Positions 23,537 through 36,503 are shown, counted from the stretch's first letter. The stretch: 64,000 nt of DNA from Nematostella vectensis (GCF_932526225.1 NC_064041.1:7996313-8060312); one strand, 5' to 3'. The notes: generated from the sequence alone by a model not told the origin. Program-made: numbers and translations.

Positions 23537-26316
23537 TACCCCTCCAAAACACACCCCACACAGGTACCCCTCCCAAACACACCCCACAGAGAAACCCCTC
23601 CCAAACACACCCCACACAGATACCCCTCCCAAACACACCCCACAGAGGTACCACTCCCAAACACACCGCACATAGGTACCCTTCCCAAACACACCCCACA
23701 CAAGTTTCCCTCCCAAACACACCCCACACATTAACCCCTCAAAAACACACCCCACACAGGTACCCCTCCCAAACACACCCCACACAGGTACCCCTCCCAA
23801 ACACACCCCACACAGGTATCCCTCCCAAACACACCCCACACAGGTATCCCTCCCAAACACACCCCACACAGGTACCCTTCCCAAACACTTCCCACAGAGG
23901 TACCCCTCCCAAACACACCCCACACAGGTTTTGCCCCCCAAACACACCCCACACAGGTACCCTTCTCAAACACACCCCACAGAGGTACCCCTCCCTAACA
24001 CACCCAACACAGATTTATCCTCCCGAACACACCCCACACAGGTACCCCTCCCAAACACACCCCACACAGGTACCCCTCACAAACACACCCCACACAGGTA
24101 CCCTTCCCAAACACACCCCACACAAGTACCCCTCCCAAACACACCCCACACATTAACCCCTCAAAAACACACCCCACACAGGTACCCCTCATAAACAAAC
24201 CCCACACAGATACCCCTCACAAACACACCCCACACAGGTTTCGCCTCCCAAACACACCCCACACAGGTACCCAACACAAGCACACCCCACACAGGTACCC
24301 CTCATAAACACACCCCACACCGGTACCCCTCCCAAAAAGACGCCACACAGGTACCCCTCCAAAACACACCCCACACAGTTACCCCTCACAAACACGCCCC
24401 ATACAGCTACCCTTTATATACACGCAACACACAGGTTCCCCTCACAAACACACCCCACACAAGTACCCCTCATAAACACACCCCACACAGGTTCCCCTCA
24501 CAAACACACCTCACACAGTTACCCCTCCCAAACACTACCCACACAGTTACCCCACACAGGTACCCCTCATAAACACACCCCACACAGGTTTCCCTCACAA
24601 ACACACCTCACACAGTTACCCCACACAAACACACCTCACACATGTACCCCTCACAAACACACCCGAGACATGTACCCTTCAAATACACACCCGACACAGG
24701 TATCCCTTAAAAAAGGCACCCCACACAGGTACCCCTCACAAACACACCCAACACAGGTTTCCCCTCCCAAATACTACCCACACAGTTACCCCACACAAGC
24801 ACACCCCACACAGGTACCCCTCATAAACACGCCCCACACATGTATCCCTCAAACACGCACCCCACACAGGTACCCCTCACAAACACACCCAACACAGGAA
24901 ACCTCACAAACACACCCCACACAGGTACCCCACAATAGTACACCCCACACAAATACTCCTCATAAACACGCCACACACAGGTACCCCTTACAAACATGGC
25001 CCACACAGGTATCCCTTACAAACACACCCCACACAGGTACCCCACACAAGCACACCCCACACAGAAACCCCTCATAAACACACCCCACACAGGTACCCCT
25101 CCACTATCACACCCCACACAGGTACCCCTCACAAACACACCCCACACATGTATCCTCAAAACCACACCCCACACAGGTATCCCTCCCAAACACACCTCAC
25201 ACAGTTACCCCTCAAAAACACACACGACACAGCTACCCCTCCCAAACACACCCCACACAGTTACCCCTCACAAACACGCCCCACACAGCTACCTCAAATA
25301 AACAGGCCCCACACAGGTACCCCTCATAAACACACCCCACACAGGTTCCCCTCACAAACACACCTCACACAGTTACCCCTCACAAACACACCCCACACGG
25401 GTTTCCCCTCCCAAACACTACCCACACCGTTACCCCTCCAAGACACACCCAACACAGGTTTCCTCTCCCAAACACACCCCACACAGGTACCCCTCCCAAA
25501 CACACCCCACACAGGTACCCCTCCCAAACACACCCCACACAGGTACCCTTCCCAAACACACCTTACAGAGGTACCAATCCCAAACACACCCCACACAGGT
25601 TTCGCCTCCCAAACACACCCCACAGAGGTACCCCTCCCAAACACACCCCACACAGGTACCCCTCCCAAACACACCCCACACAAGTTTCCCCTCCCAAACA
25701 GACCTCACACAGGTACCCCTCCCAAACACACCCCACACAGGTACCCCTCACAAACATACCCCACAGAGGTACCCTTCCCAAACACACCCCACACAGGTAC
25801 CCCTCCCAAACACACCCCACACAGTAAACCCTCAAAAACACACCCCACATAGGTACGCCTCATAAACCCACCCCACACAGATACCCCTCACAAACACACC
25901 CCATACAGGTACCCCACACAAGCACACCCCACACAGGTACCCCTCATAAACACACCCCACACAGGTACCCCTCCCAAACACACCCCACACAGTAACCCCT
26001 CAAAAACACACCCCACACAGGTACCCCTCCCAAACACACCCCACACAGTTACCCCTCACAAACACGCCCCACACAGCTACCCCTCATAAGCACGCAACAC
26101 ACAGGTTCCCCTCACAAACACACCCCACACAGGTACCCCTCATAAACACACCCCACACAGGTATCCCTCAAAAACGCACCCCACACAGGTACCCCTCACA
26201 AACACACCTAACATAGGAAACCTCACAAACACACCCCACAGAAGTACACCCCACACAAGTACTCCTCATAAACACGACCCACACAGGTACCCCTCACAAA
26301 CACACCCCACCCAGGT
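23537..26316. repeat. 28-bp minisatellite array MS5
   Basis: The first part repeats the start of MS3 but has two additional monomers near 23,770-23,850. The duplication ends near 24,970 and the rest is unrelated in monomer order. It joins the A3 3' flank directly at GGGTGGGGTGGCGGG (26,318), so the first ~150 bp of the usual 3' flank is missing here. Confidence 0.95.
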
Positions 26317-26522
26317 ATCGGGTGGGGTGGCGGGTGGTGGAGAAATATATACGCCCCTTCTGGTCATTTTCTTAGAAGTTTTGAAAATATTAGGAAGAAA
26401 GCCGTCCCCAAAGCCCCTTTCATTGCTACGGCCCTGACAATAAAGACTGATTTTCTCTTGCGACGTCACATTTATTTTTAAACATTTCATTTGATACATG
26501 TTTATACTTCGCCCCTCAGCCT

Positions 26523-27614
26523 TTACAGAGAGGTGGTGACGGGGCAAGATGATAACGACGGGACCTCTGCTTGAGAGCTTTCCTGGCAAATGTCGCGGTT
26601 CAGTACAGCTCTAGAAGTGTTTTCTTGTGGGTTCTTGGTCCTGGCCACACATTTCCTTCGGACAACGATTGGGCCAGGACAAACATCGCGGCTCAGTACA
26701 ACTCTAGAAGGAGTGTCTTGAAGGTTGTTGGTTCTGGCAACACGTCCGCCTCTTACCACAAATGGACCATTTGTTGGGTGCAACTGAACACGTGAACAAC
26801 ACAAGAACTTAACGAGAGCCTTTTTAAAGCCGTCTATTCTGAGTGTATAAACCACAGGGTTAACCAGTGAGTTAGCGAACCTTATACAGTAGCAAGCTAG
26901 CACCACATATGCTTCTGTGTTTATAAAATCATTAATAAATACCGCAGTGGGGACGAAACAAAAATATGAGAGGAAAGTTGCGGTGACCAGGGTCTTGGCC
27001 ATGTTTCTCTCTCGTTGTTGTGTCTGGGGTAATGCCTGGCGCCCGTGCTGTCTGTTCTGCAGTTTGAACTTGACAAAGATAGCAGCATAGCAAAGACAGA
27101 TAACGGGAAGTGTACAAGCGATCAAGTATTTAACGAAGATACTAAACATGTCAACAGAAATAAGCAGGGCTACAATAGCAGAGGAGAAACATAACAATTG
27201 GAACGCAAAACCAAAATAGTACGGGTACATTCTTGAGACAAGATAACGAAATGGGAACATCGTAGCGAAAAACCGCTCAATGGCAATGATCAAAAGACCA
27301 AGTCCTGAACTCACTGTAGCATATACCTGAAAGGCACTACACGCGAATGAGTCTGGTACTTGGTGCGCTAACACTTCGCGCGTGTCGTGTCCGAGTGCTA
27401 TGAAGACGGCCAGGCAAATCGCCGCTATCCCAACTAGCGCATCGGCCAGCGCTAAGCTCGCGATGAAGTAAGCACTGCGCTTACGGAGAGTTCTGTTCGT
27501 AATAAACACAATGAGTGTTAGGACATTTGCCACAGCTGCAAGAGTACCCTCGCCCAAGAACACAGCGATAGCAATGGTGTTAGTGTTGGGCTTCCCACTC
27601 GTTGTTCCTGACAT
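26523..27614 (-). CDS. Class A GPCR, copy A3 (divergent TM6)
   Basis: A 363-aa intact receptor with ATG at 27,614. Against A1 it has L28V, V52A, S69A, S73A, H79R and A80E in TM1-ECL1 and R125L after TM3. Its TM6 is clearly different: C-F-V-P instead of C-C-V-P, with neighbouring changes (FLSYFCFVPTAVF). TM7 has the canonical NPVVY. The tail keeps both ~31-aa repeats. The TM6 block is shared with the broken copy A5, so a distinct A-subtype existed before the A3/A5 duplication. Clustered differences around 6.48 could alter ligand preference or activation. Confidence 0.9.
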   Translation of the reverse strand: MSGTTSGKPNTNTIAIAVFLGEGTLAAVANVLTLIVFITNRTLRKRSAYFIASLALADALVGIAAICLAVFIALGHDTREVLAHQVPDSFACSAFQVYATVSSGLGLLIIAIERFFATMFPFRYLVSRMYPYYFGFAFQLLCFSSAIVALLISVDMFSIFVKYLIACTLPVICLCYAAIFVKFKLQNRQHGRQALPQTQQRERNMAKTLVTATFLSYFCFVPTAVFINDFINTEAYVVLACYCIRFANSLVNPVVYTLRIDGFKKALVKFLCCSRVQLHPTNGPFVVRGGRVARTNNLQDTPSRVVLSRDVCPGPIVVRRKCVARTKNPQENTSRAVLNRDICQESSQAEVPSLSSCPVTTSL

Positions 27615-29790
27615 CGCGGCTAGTGTTTTTGGCTGAAGCCCCACAGTGCTAGTACTAGTTATAAGCGAAATCTATCGCCGTTACGCCCCCTTCGTAACCC
27701 AGGTGGCTTGTTTGCTTGCATGCGTGTCCCGTTAAGTACTGTTTTTCGTAATTATTTCATGTGTGCCCCTTAGGAAGACCCAATAGGAGTAAAGAGGAAG
27801 TGAAACTTGATCATTCTCTTTCCTGTTTTTTAAATCTGATAATAACGTTACACGGTGAAATTATTACCATTGATGTTTCTATGTTTTTCTTTAAGTAACT
27901 CAATGGTAAATTTGACTCAAGTCTGAAACGACGATTGGAAAATAAGTATTCATTTCAAAGGTATTCTTTGATAGCTCAGTATTTTAAGAAATTGCTGATG
28001 AAAAAATTTAAATTTCACAGACAATCGAGTTTGTGCTATTCTCGTCATTTCGTTCTCGTGATTGCAAGTGTGTTGACAAGTGCACTTCTATCGTGTTCAA
28101 TGGAACGTTTTCGCTAAATGAGTAGTATTCAACACGCATCTCGGGAATATCTCGTTCGAAAACACGATAATACGAATATCATAAAGCTTTTAATTTCGCA
28201 ATGTTTTGGTACACCTTTTAAAAGTTCTGTATGTTGAATCCACCGCAATCTGAACGGACTAAAGCGATTTGCTAATGGTAGCTATCGGAGTATCCAAAGA
28301 AAGGGTTGAAGGAAAAACATAGAAAGCCAAACAATGAAAGAAGGCAGAGCCATTTTACATTAGTGCTAACATTATTAAAGTTTAAGGTCATTCAATTATG
28401 TTTTCACCGGCTTGATCAATGGGAAAAAACTACAATAATGTTCTAATGAATCTTACCACGGTCACTCACGCACCTTGGACAAGTGACCATCTCGCAGCTT
28501 TAATATGTCGTGTGCAGTTTTACTAGTAGTTGCTTTATTTTAAGATGGTCCTAAAAAAATTAGATACGCTTTCAAACCTGTAGCACTTCGTAAAATGCAA
28601 TCAAATTGAAATAATTATAATAAGTAATAACAAAAAATAAAATACTGATAGCGAAAAAGATGAAGAAAAAAACGTTATCGCGCAATACGGATTTCCGCTT
28701 TTTCAATTTTTAAGTTCGCCAGGTTTTGTTTCATAATTTCATGGCTGTCCTCTAAATGTTCTACCCATCAAGCTCATGTAGATATTTTGGAGTAAAAAAC
28801 TTGATCGCAACAAACCTAGTATTTGCATTGGGGAAAGAATTGTGAGAAAAAAGTCAGTGATTAAGTATTCCGGAAACTGTATTCTGGGTCCTCAACAGAC
28901 TGTTCTCAACATAAAAAAACAGCGTTTTCAGTTGAAAATATTTTTCGTGCACTGAACTCGTATACCTTATGCCATCCATTTCTTTTTCTTTGGCGAGGAG
29001 GATAATTGAATAACTAGTTTTGCTACACCATATAATGATATCAGGGTTTGGACTAGCGACAAAAATTAACTGACTTAAAAAGTAACTGACTACCGACAAA
29101 ACATGATAAAAACTAGTGACTAGGGACAAAAAATATTTGCCGACTACCGACATTTTATCATTTCCGGTATGTTTACTCTTTACTTCCCTCGTCAATCTAA
29201 TTAAATTCGGTCATTTCAGAATCTGCACTATGTTTTTCCTGTTGCATAAAACTTTTCAGTCTATTATTAATCCATAATAAATTTATTACCAATAAGTTGT
29301 TAATTACTAATCAATCTTAAATAATGTTTAATCTTGTTTATACATGAAATCTGGTACAAGAGCGGTTACAAGCTTAGACTCACCGACTACCGACAAATTA
29401 TGTAAATTTTTACTCACTTCCAACATGCACACCCCCCATCCAGACCCTGTGATATCCTTCTCGAACAAATAATTATTGTTATTATTTATTATTTATTGAT
29501 TATTTTATTTTGTGGGTAATTGAAAAACTCGTTTTGCTACCTCATAATGACATCCTTTGGTTTGAAGAAAAAAACCTCCCATTTTGAGGTTTGACATGAA
29601 TTATATTTTATGCAAAAAGTCACCCGTCACATTTTGATGATCATAAAAGAACAAAAATATTTCATACGTTTTAACATTATGCTGGAAAAAAGCTTTGTGT
29701 CGTATTTAACCATTAATTCGCCTTAATAATTGAATAACTCGTTTTGCAACCTATAATGATATCCTTTTTGAATCTTTGATAAATTATTAT
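27615..29790. other. 5' flank of GPCR-A3 (no gene; contains a MITE)
   Basis: AT-rich flank homologous to A1 for the first ~1.3 kb, then about 0.8 kb found only here and at A5 (40,549-42,715). Three related ~50-bp direct repeats with the theme AATTGAATAACTCGTTTTGC followed by ATAATGATATCC lie near 29,004, 29,514 and 29,725. The first is interrupted by the MITE. Confidence 0.6.
29042..29449. mobile_element. hAT-like MITE, 408 bp, with 6-bp target duplication
   Basis: Short terminal inverted repeats: CAGGGTTTGG at the left and CCAGACCCTG at the right. The flanks are TGATAT on both sides (29,036-29,041 and 29,450-29,455), a clean 6-bp target-site duplication. The related direct repeat at about 29,752 (ATAATGATATCC) shows the uninterrupted target. 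The interior is rich in ACTACCGACAAA-like motifs and encodes nothing. A CAGGG terminus with a 6-bp duplication suggests a non-autonomous hAT-type element, but the superfamily is inferred. Confidence 0.75.
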
Positions 29791-30188
29791 TGTTGTTATG
29801 TCATTTCCAAATTAGAATCTGTCCAAACCGCATGTCATTGGAGAGTGGGAAGCAAATACAAGAACCATGTTTCTATAAATTAAAGCAAGATGAGTACGAA
29901 TGTAAAAACCTATGTCCCACAATCACTGCCGTTGAAGGCCTCGAAATATGTTTTTTTTTGGGGGGGGGGGGGGGGGTGGGGGGAGAAAATATTAGGGACA
30001 CAGCCGCACCGCTACTGATCATATCATTGTTTTGAAACATTGAGAGGAAATGTGTCCCCAGAGCCCCACCCCCTACTACGGCCCTGAAAATAAAGACTGA
30101 TTTGATCTTGCGGCGTCTTATTTATTCTGGACATTTCATTTGATACATGGTTCCAAGGCAGTTGGAATGTTACTTCGGCCCTCCGCCT
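29791..30188 (-). other. 3' flank of GPCR-B3 with poly-T/poly-G tract
   Basis: A diverged form of the receptor 3' flank. It contains a T-run followed by an almost pure G-run at about 29,949-29,983. No minisatellite lies between this flank and the A3 5' flank, unlike most other junctions. A minus-strand AATAAA lies near 30,124. Confidence 0.55.
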
Positions 30189-30890
30189 TTAGAGAGAGGT
30201 GGTGACGGGGCAAGATGATAAGGAGACCTCTTCTTGAGAGCTTTTCATGCAAATGTCGCGGTTCAGTAAAGCTCTAGAAGTGTTTTCTTGTGGGTTCTTG
30301 GTCCTGGCGACACGTTCGCCTCTTACCACAAATGGACCATTTGTTGGGTGCAACTGAACACGTGAACAACACAAAAACTTAACGAGAGCCTTTTTAAAGC
30401 CGTCCATTCTGAGTGTATAAACCACAGGGTTAACCAGTGAGTTAGCGAACCTTATACAGTATCAACCTAGCACCACATGGTGCCAAAATAGTATGGGTAC
30501 ATTCCTGCAACAAGATAACCAAATGGGAACATCGTCGCGAAGAACCGCTTAATGGTAATGATTAAAAGACCAAGTCCAGAACTCAGGCTAGCATATACCT
30601 GAAAGGCACTACACACGGTCTGATACCTGGTGACAGAGTCTGGTACTTGGTGCGCTAAACACTGCGCGCGTATCGTGTCCGAGTGCTATGAAGACGGCCA
30701 GGCAAACCGCCGCTATCCCACCAAGCGCATCGGCCAGCGCTAAGCTCGCGATAGAGTAAGCACTGCGCTTACGGAGAGTTCTGTTCGTAATAAACACAAC
30801 GAGCTTTAGGACATTTGCCACAGCCGCAAGGGTACCTTCGCCCCAGATCACGGCGATAGCAATGGTGTTAGTGTGGGGCTTTCCAAAATT
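30189..30890 (-). pseudogene. GPCR-B3 pseudogene (internal deletion, frameshift)
   Basis: The remaining parts encode TM1-TM2 (30,609-30,851), part of TM3, and TM7 to the C-terminus (30,189-30,425). TM4 to TM6 are deleted: at about 30,480 the TM7 start joins the post-TM3 loop. An extra A at about 30,660 shifts the frame in ECL1, and extra bases sit near 30,630. The tail has only one of the two ~31-aa repeats, as if they had recombined. The B-type junction removes the start codon. It cannot make a receptor. Confidence 0.9.
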
Positions 30891-31519
30891 CTCTCTCTAC
30901 CCCTCAAGCTCATCTAAATATTTTTAAATTATAAAGTTCACCCAAACAAACCTAGAATATGCGTCGTGGACGAATTGTTAAAAGGAAAGTCAGGGATAAA
31001 GTATCAAGGAACTGTATTCTGAGTCCTTCACAGACTGTTCTCAAAATAAAAAGGCACCATCTCAAGTTAAAAAATATTTTCGTGCCATGTACTCGTAACC
31101 TTTTTACATAATTCCTTCTTCTTTATTTACCCCAAAAATAATAATGAAATAATATTTTGTACGTGGTATGTAATTAAATGGACTAAGGAAAGAAGATGTA
31201 TTAAAATTTTTTAACCGTTTTTAAGGGTCATCGAATAATCTTCGACTAGCATTTCCGATGCGAGGACCGCTGTTTTTGTACGGAACTCAGTCATTTTGAT
31301 TGCAAAAATTCGCACAGAGAGTATTTTATTTTTTTTATGGCCTTTTTGATCGTGAGCTTTAAGATAAATTACGCAAGCCGTTTTCGGCAAGTGATATTAG
31401 TCTCAAATTCTACTTTGAACCCATATTATAACATTTTTATGATATAAATACGCATAATTGAGAGAGCGAGTGCGTCCAAAATCGCAAAAGTACCATCTCC
31501 AAAACAAACCCCATGATGT
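30891..31519. other. 5' flank of GPCR-B3
   Basis: B-type flank with the same junction and the same CATGATGTT end as at B1. No gene seen. Confidence 0.6.
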
Positions 31520-34500
31520 TACCCCTCCCAAACACACCCCACACAGGTATTCCTCCCAAACACACCCCACAGAGGTACCCCTCCCAAACACACCGCACAC
31601 AGGTACCCCTCACAAACACACCCGACACAGGTACCCCTCCCAAACACACCCCACACAGGTACCCCTCCCAAACATACCCAACACAGTTTCGCCTCCCAAA
31701 CACACCCCACACAGGTACCCCTCCCAAACACACCCCACACAGGTTTCGCCTCCCAAACACACCCCACACAGGTACCCCGTCAAACACACCCCACACAGGT
31801 TTCCCCTCCCAAACACACCCCATACAGGTACCCCTCCCAAACACACCCCACAGAGGTACCCCTCCCAATCACACCCAACACAGGCACCCCTCAAAAACAC
31901 ACCCCACACAGGTACCCCTCCCAAACACACCCCACACAGGTACCCCTCCCAAACACACCCCACACAGGTTTCGCCTCCCAAACACACCCCACAAAGGTAC
32001 CCCTCCCAAACACACCCCACTAAGGTACCCCTCCAAAACACACCCCACACAGGTACCTCTCCCAAACACGCCCCACACAGGTACCCCTCCGAAACACACT
32101 CCACACAGGTACCCCTCATAAACACACCCCACACAGGTACCCCTCACAAACACACCCCATACTGGTACCCCACACAAGCACACCCCACACAGGTACCCCT
32201 CATAAACACACCCCACACAGGTACACCTCACAAACACACCCCACACAGGTACCCAACACAAACCCACCCCACACATGTATCCTCAAAAACACACCCCACA
32301 CAGGTACCCCTCCCAAACACACCCCACACAGTTACCCCTCAAAAACACACACGACACAGTTACCCCTCACAAACACGCCCAACACAGCTAACCCGAATAA
32401 ACACGCCCCACACAGGTTCCCCTCACAAACACACCTCACACAGTTACCCCTCGCAAACACACCCCACACAGTTTTCCCCTCCCAAACACTACCCACACAG
32501 TTACCACTCCCAAACACTCCCCACACATGTTTCCCCTCCCAAACACACCCTGCACAGGTACTCCTCCCAAACACACCCCACACAGGTACCCCTCCCAAAC
32601 ACACCCCACACAGGTACCCCTCCCAAACACACCCCACACAGGTATCCCTCACAAACACACCCCACACAGGTACCCCTCCCAAACACACCCCACACAGGTT
32701 TTGCCCCCCAAACACACCCCACACAGGTACCCTTCTCAAACACACCCCACAGAGGTACCCCCCCTAAACACACCCCACACAGGTTTATCCTCCCAAACAC
32801 ACCCCACACAGGTACCCCTCACAAACACACCTCACACAGGTACCCTTCCCAAACACACCCCACACAAGTACCCTTCCCAAACACACCCCACACATTAACC
32901 CCTCAAAAACACACCCCACACAGGTACCCCTCCCAAACACACCCCACACAGGTATCCCTCCCAAACACACCCCACACAGGTACCCTTCCCCAACACACCC
33001 CACAGAGGTACCCCTCCCAAACACACCCCACACAGGTACCCTTCCCAAACACACCCCACAGAGGTTCCCCTCACAAACACACCTCACACAGTTACCCCTC
33101 GCAAACACACCCCACACAGGTTTCCCCTCCCAAACACTACCCACACAGTTACCACTCCCAAACACACCCCACACATGTTTCCCCTCCCAAACACACCCCG
33201 CACAGGTACCCCTCCCAAACACACCCCACTCAGGTACCCCTCCCAAACACACCCCACACAGGTACCCCTCCCAAACACACCCCACACAGGTATTCCTCCC
33301 AAACACACCCCACACCGGTACCCTTCCCAAACACACCCCACAGAGGTACCCCTCCCAAACACACCCCACACAGGTTTTGCCCCCCAAACACACCCCACAC
33401 AGGTACCCTTCTCAAACACACCCCACAGAGGTACCCCTACCAAACACACCCCACACAGGTTTATCCTCCCAAACACACCCCACAAATGTACCCCTCCCAA
33501 GCACACCCCACACAGGTACCCCTCACAAACACACCCCACACAGGTACCCTTCCCAAACACACCCCACACAGGTACCCCTCCCAAACACACCCCACACAGG
33601 TATCCCTCCCAAACACACCCCACACAGGTACCCTTCCCAAACACACCCCACAGAGGTACCCCTCCCAAACACATCCCACACAGGTTTTGCCCCCCAAACA
33701 CACCCCACACAGGTACCCTTCTCAAACACACCCCACAGAGGTACCCCTCCCTAACACACCCAACACAGGTTTATCCTCCCGAACACACCCCACACAGGTA
33801 CCCCTCCCAAACACACCCCACACAGGTACCCCTTACAAACACACCCCACACAGGTACCCTTCCCAAACACACCCCACACAAGTACCACTCCCAAACACAC
33901 CCCACACATTAACCCCTCAAAAACACACCCCACACAGGTACCCCTCACAAACACACCCAACACAGGAAACCTCACAAACACACCCCACACAGGTACCCCA
34001 CAATAGTACACCCCACACAAGTACTCCTCATAAACACGCCACACACAGTTACCCCTCACAAACACACCCCATACAGGTACCCCACACAAGCACAGCCCAC
34101 ACAGGTACCCCTCATAAACACACCCCACATAGGTACCCCTCCCAAAAAGACGCCACACAGTTACCCTTCAAAAACACACACGACACAGGTACCCCTTCCA
34201 AACACGCCCCACACAGTTACCCCTCACAAACACGCCCCATACAGCTACCCTTCATATACACGCAACACACAGGTTCCCTTCACAAACTCACCCCACACAT
34301 GTACCCCTCATAAACACACCCCACACAGGTTCCCCTCACAAACACACCTTACACAGTTACCCCTCCCAAACACTACCCACACAGTTACCCCACACAGGTA
34401 CCCCTCATAAACACACCCCACACAGGTTTCCCTCACAAACACACCTCACACAGTTACCCCACACAAACACACCTCACACATGTACCCCTCACAAACACAC

Positions 34501-35086
34501 CCGAGACATGTACCCTTCAAATACACACCTGACACAGGTATCCCTCAAAAAGGCACCCCACACAGGTACCCCTCACAAACACACTCAACACAGGTTTCCC
34601 CTCCCAAATACTACCCACACAGTTACCCCACACAAGCACACCCCACACAGGTACCCCTCATAAACACGCCCCACACATGTATCCCTAAAAAACGCACCCC
34701 ACACAGGTACCCCTCACAAACACACCCAACACAGGAAACCTCACAAACACACCCCACACAGGTACCCCACAATAGTACACCCCACACAAGTACTCCTCAT
34801 AAACACGCCACACACAGTTACCCCTCACAAACATGGCCCACACAGGTATCCCTTACAAACACACCCCACACAGGTATCCCAAACAAGCACACCACACACA
34901 GGTACCCCTCATAAACACATCCCACACAGTTACACCTCAAAAACACTGCCCACACTGGTACCCCTCACAAACACATCCCACACAGGTACCCCTACCAAAC
35001 ACACCCCACACAGCTACCCCTCCCAAACACACCCCACACAGTCACACCTCAAAAACACTGCCCACACAGGTACCCCTCACAAACAC
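31520..35086. repeat. 28-bp minisatellite array MS6
   Basis: About 3.6 kb of the 28-bp family. A frame is open for about 950 codons on the plus strand (31,458-34,313), but it begins at TTG and translates to a perfect 28-residue His/Pro/Thr cycle. The last ~950 bp matches the end of MS1 at an offset of 31,474. Confidence 0.96.
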
Positions 35087-35411
35087 AATGTTATTTCCAA
35101 ACCAGTGGGAGTGGGAAGCAAATACAAATAGTCTGTTTCTATAAATTCAAGCAAGATCAGTATGAATGCCGAAACCTATGTTTAACAATCGAAACAACTT
35201 TTTGGCTCGGGTGGGGTGGCGGGTGGTGGAGAAATATATACGCCCCTTCTGGTCATTTTCTTAGAAGTTTTGAAAATATTAGGAGGAAAGCCGCCCCCAT
35301 AGCCCCTTTCATTGCTACGGCCCTGACAATAAAGACTTATTTTCTCTTGCGACGTCATATTTATTTTTGAACATTTCATTTGATACATGTTTATACTTCG
35401 CCCCTCAGCCT

Positions 35412-36503
35412 TTACAGAGAGGTGGTGACGGGGCAAGATGATAACGACGGGACCTCTGCTTGAGAGCTTTCCTGGCAAATGTCGCGGTTCAGTACAGCGC
35501 TAGAAGTGTTTTCTTGTGGGTTCTTGGTCCTGGCCACACATTCCCTTCGGACCACGATTGGGCCAGGACAAACATCGCGGCTCAGTACAACTCTAGAAGG
35601 AGTGTCTTGAAGGTTGTTGGTTCTGGCAACACGTTCGCCTCTTACCACAAATGGACCATTTGTTGGGTATAATTGAACACGTGTACAACACAAGAACTTA
35701 ACGAGAGCTTTTTTAAAGCCGTCCATTCTGAGTGTAAAAATCACAGGGTTAACCAGTGAGTTAGCGAACCTTATACAGTAGCAAGCTAGCACCACATGGG
35801 CCTCGGTGTTTCTAACATCAGTGACAAATATCACAGTCGGGACACAACACAAAAGTGAGATGGAAGTTGCGGTGACCAGGGTCTTGGCCATGTTTCTCTC
35901 TCGTTGTTGTGTCTGGGGTAACGCCTGGCGCCCGTGCTGTCTGTTCTGCAGTTTGAACTTGACAAAAATAGCAGAATAGCAAAGACAGATAACGGGAAGT
36001 GTACAAGCGATCAAGTATTTCACGAAGATATTAAACACGTCAACAGAAATAAGCAGGGCTACAATAGCAGAGGAGATACATAACAATTGGAACGCAAAAC
36101 AAAAATAGTATGGGTACATTCTTGAGACACGATAACGAAAAGGGAACATCGTAGCGAAAAATCGCTCAATGGCAATGATCAAAAGACCAAGTCCTGAACT
36201 CACTGTAGCATATACCTGAAAGGCACTACACGCGAATGAGTCTGGTACTTGGTGCGCTAACACTGCGCGCGTGTCGTGTCCGAGTGATATGAAAACGGCC
36301 AGGCAAATCGCCGCTATCCCAACTAGCGCATCGGCCAGCGCTAAGCTCACGATGAAGTAAGCACTGCGCTTACGGAGAGTTCTGTTCGTAATCAACACAA
36401 TGAGTGTTAGGACATTTGCCAAAGCTGCAAGAGTACCCTCGCCCAAGAACACAGCGATAGCAATGGTGTTAGTGTTGGGCTTCCCACTCGTTGTTCCTGA
36501 CAT
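35412..36503 (-). CDS. Class A GPCR, copy A4
   Basis: A 363-aa intact receptor, closest to A1/A2. I count four substitutions: F37L (TM1), S69A (TM2), H79R (ECL1) and A177S (TM5). The motifs are as in A1: ERF, CCVP and NPVIF. It lies in a block (about 34,140-38,680) that matches 2668-7200 at an offset of 31,474, including the CCAA/CCCA tract. It is therefore a third, slightly older copy of the same unit. Confidence 0.9.
   Translation of the reverse strand: MSGTTSGKPNTNTIAIAVFLGEGTLAALANVLTLIVLITNRTLRKRSAYFIVSLALADALVGIAAICLAVFISLGHDTRAVLAHQVPDSFACSAFQVYATVSSGLGLLIIAIERFFATMFPFRYRVSRMYPYYFCFAFQLLCISSAIVALLISVDVFNIFVKYLIACTLPVICLCYSAIFVKFKLQNRQHGRQALPQTQQRERNMAKTLVTATSISLLCCVPTVIFVTDVRNTEAHVVLACYCIRFANSLVNPVIFTLRMDGFKKALVKFLCCTRVQLYPTNGPFVVRGERVARTNNLQDTPSRVVLSRDVCPGPIVVRRECVARTKNPQENTSSAVLNRDICQESSQAEVPSLSSCPVTTSL

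Larger units (their letters stand above)
612..24970. repeat. 12.1-kb tandem segmental duplication (two copies)
   Basis: Copy 1 runs from about 612 to 12,760 and copy 2 from about 12,761 to 24,970. Each carries array, GPCR-A, A flank, CCAA/CCCA tract, array, GPCR-B, B flank and array. The offset is 12,146 bp until about 11,640, then 12,202 bp because copy 2 has two extra 28-bp monomers. The only base changes I noticed outside the arrays are G9883/T22029 and G10727/A22873. The breakpoints lie inside the minisatellite, at a shared stretch near 'CATAAACACGCCACACACAG' (about 618, 12,760 and 24,960). It is either a very recent duplication by unequal crossing-over or two haplotypes assembled in series. 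Confidence 0.93.

Noticed and set aside
27935-28117. 60-codon plus-strand frame in A-type 5' flanks (also 40,869 and 54,072)
   Set aside because: Starts at TTG in two of three copies, and indels disrupt it in A1, A2 and A4. Not a conserved gene.
31458-34313. Plus-strand open frame of about 950 codons
   Set aside because: It starts at TTG in a B flank and consists of a 28-residue repeat dictated by a stop-free 28-bp monomer. Equivalent frames are open on both strands.
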